The notes beneath the pieces were generated by a model. The model saw only the letters and a program-made list of their open reading frames with translations. It had not been told where the DNA came from and did not search any database. A stretch of 64,000 bases of DNA, taken from Blepharisma stoltei (taxonomy: Eukaryota > Ciliophora > Heterotrichea > Heterotrichida > Blepharismidae). How positions within the stretch are numbered: position 1 is the stretch's first letter; the number at the start of each line of letters is the position of its first letter. Of this stretch, positions 62,955 to 64,000 are shown piece after piece. Where the stretch lies: assembly GCA_914767885.1 (NCBI GenBank), contig CAJZBQ010000045.1, forward strand, positions 399,001-463,000, given 5' to 3'. Both the position numbers and the translations under genes were made by a program.

Positions 62955-64000
62955 ATGGAAAACGAAAAGAAAGCCACAAAGGTAACCATGACTGAAGAAG
63001 AATTTCTGAATAATCTTGTAAATATAACATAGACTCACTGGGCAGGATTCACTCCAGAAGAAATCGCAGATAAATTATCAATCTCAAGATTAGAAGTTTG
63101 TTTGGAATCCCTCGATACCATGCACTACATAAGCTCGTTTGAAAACCTCAAAAGCCTAACTTTGGTCGCCTTAAACATCGAAAGAATAGAAGGGCTAAAC
63201 CGTATGGTTTCTCTAGAAGAAATTTGGCTGAATCAGAACCATTACATTACATTACATTAGGACTTATAAGTTTTAACGTCCATTACGGGGTAGACTTTCT
63301 CCCAGGTCTGCCGCTTACCTTTCGCCGCATCGGGCCTACAAGTTGCTGGGACAACTCGCTTCGATCACCAGGGTGCGCCTAGGGCAAACGTCACCGGCTT
63401 CGACGGTTCATGAGTGAGCTACTTGCTTGTGGACATGGGATACTTTTTCGAAAACCCAAAACATGGATTTTCTGGTCAGCTCTCGGCAAAAAGGAAAAAC
63501 AGGTAGCCCGAGACGTAACGCCCGGCTTCACGCTAGGGAGTTGCCCGATTGGTCCTAAGGACTTTGCTGAGCTTCCCCTTTCCAACTTCCGTGCTCTCCT
63601 TCCCCATGAGGAAAAAAACATTCCTGAAAGTAGACTTGGGCCAGGCTCTGAACATAACCAGAATTGCTTACCTAGCATTGTCGTCCATCTCTGAAATGGC
63701 AAAACCTTGACGGATATAACTAAAATATGAGTCGAGGCTGCATGGCTGGGAGGCCATGCCCAGACGAAGACGCCTTATTTTAATTTATGGCTGAATCAGA
63801 ACCAAATTAGCAAAATTGAAGGGTTTGAGTTCAATGTAAATTTGAAAAGGATGTTTCTATCAAACAATAATATAGAAATAATCGAAGGACTTGATAACTT
63901 GGAAAATCTTGAAGTCCTTTGGCTAAATGAAAATAAAATACAAAATCTTCAAGGACTGGGAAGCTTGAAAAATCTGCAACAGCTGTGAATAGGGCAAAAC
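62955..64000 (+). CDS. SDS22-like leucine-rich-repeat protein, partial, split by element H
   Basis: MENEKKATKVTMTEEEFLNNL|THWAGFTPEEIADKLSISRLEVC: 15-nt intron at 63018-63032. Leucine-rich repeats of the SDS22 class follow (LKSLTLVALNIERIEGL, LEEIWLNQNQISKIEGFEF, LKRMFLSNNNIEIIEGLDN, LEVLWLNENKIQNLQGL). Element H (63242-63787) interrupts after EEIWLNQN, and the target duplication repeats that motif. The frame is still open at the window end (last Trp is TGA). Relatives include PP1 regulators and ciliary LRR proteins. Confidence 0.85.
63018..63032 (+). other. 15-nt intron
   Basis: GTAAATATAACATAG; removes an in-frame TAG and joins LNNL to THWAGF. Confidence 0.9.
63242..63787. mobile_element. 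GC-rich interspersed element H with pentamer tail
   Basis: About 546 bp. It begins with an ATTAC-repeat tail (63241-63259) and is flanked by a perfect 17-bp duplication TGGCTGAATCAGAACCA (63225-63241, 63788-63804). Contains ACGTCACC near 63389. Inserted in the LRR gene; removal at the duplication gives LEEIWLNQNQISKIEG. The tail, long duplication and body suggest a SINE/LINE-type retroposon. Confidence 0.85.

Overview
The window reads as germline (micronuclear-type) DNA of a ciliate that decodes UGA as tryptophan, most likely a heterotrich close to Blepharisma (an inference). Three things seen in the sequence support this. (1) Conserved genes carry in-frame TGA where tryptophan belongs (NSUN5, MORN, cytochrome b5, kinases, dynein-stalk-like, S11 peptidase), while TAA and TAG act as stops. 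(2) Ten introns of 15-16 nt were found; all begin GTA, all end AG and all have A at position 10. (3) Many genes are cut by non-coding DNA. Removing one segment between two short matching sites, usually TA or a TNA trinucleotide, restores a continuous reading frame. That is how internal eliminated sequences (IESs) behave. DNA is AT-rich, genes are dense on both strands, and spacers are short.

Layout. 0-10 kb: an acidic/basic low-complexity gene cut by repeat copies, a myristoylated EF-hand-like gene, a 0.93 kb long-inverted-repeat element, two tandem PH-domain/CAMK-type kinases each cut by several insertions, and a TLC-like membrane protein gene. 10-20 kb: two poorly known genes, syntaxin, TMEM128-like, NSUN5 rRNA methyltransferase, ISCU and a cytosolic carboxypeptidase. 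20-28 kb: unknown and coiled-coil genes, an EF-hand gene, an intact DD34E Tc1/mariner-type transposase gene and a TPX2-like gene. 28-41 kb: a very large N-myristoyl/RCC1-repeat gene split by two insertions, a CSPP1-like coiled-coil gene, CFAP97, cytochrome b5 and MORN genes. 41-54 kb: an RRM/zinc-finger-like gene, a Cys-rich secreted protein, an ULK-type kinase, a bacterial-type S11 peptidase, an NT-C2 gene head-to-head with D-glutamate cyclase, ARL2 and a dynein-stalk-like protein. 54-64 kb: ankyrin, RRN3 (Pol I factor), a GTF3C2-like (TFIIIC) WD40 gene, MAPK15/ERK7, a METTL21-like methyltransferase and an SDS22-like LRR gene running off the window.

Mobile and eliminated DNA dominates the accessory content. 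Family 1 MITEs have termini reading CTCCCCCCTCCGTGAGCGAAC. Family 2 MITEs have termini reading CTCCCCCCTTTAAATTGGAAC. Both sit in or beside genes with TNA duplications. Many shorter TA-bounded IESs (about 62-180 bp) occur. A third class is GC-richer, about 0.2-0.55 kb, with retroposon-like tails and target duplications of up to about 30 bp; these also split genes whose two halves remain intact. Several ciliary or basal-body type genes (MORN, CFAP97, CSPP1-like, carboxypeptidase, MAPK15, TPX2-like, ARL2) fit a heavily ciliated cell. No rRNA, tRNA, CRISPR array or bacterial-type operon was found.
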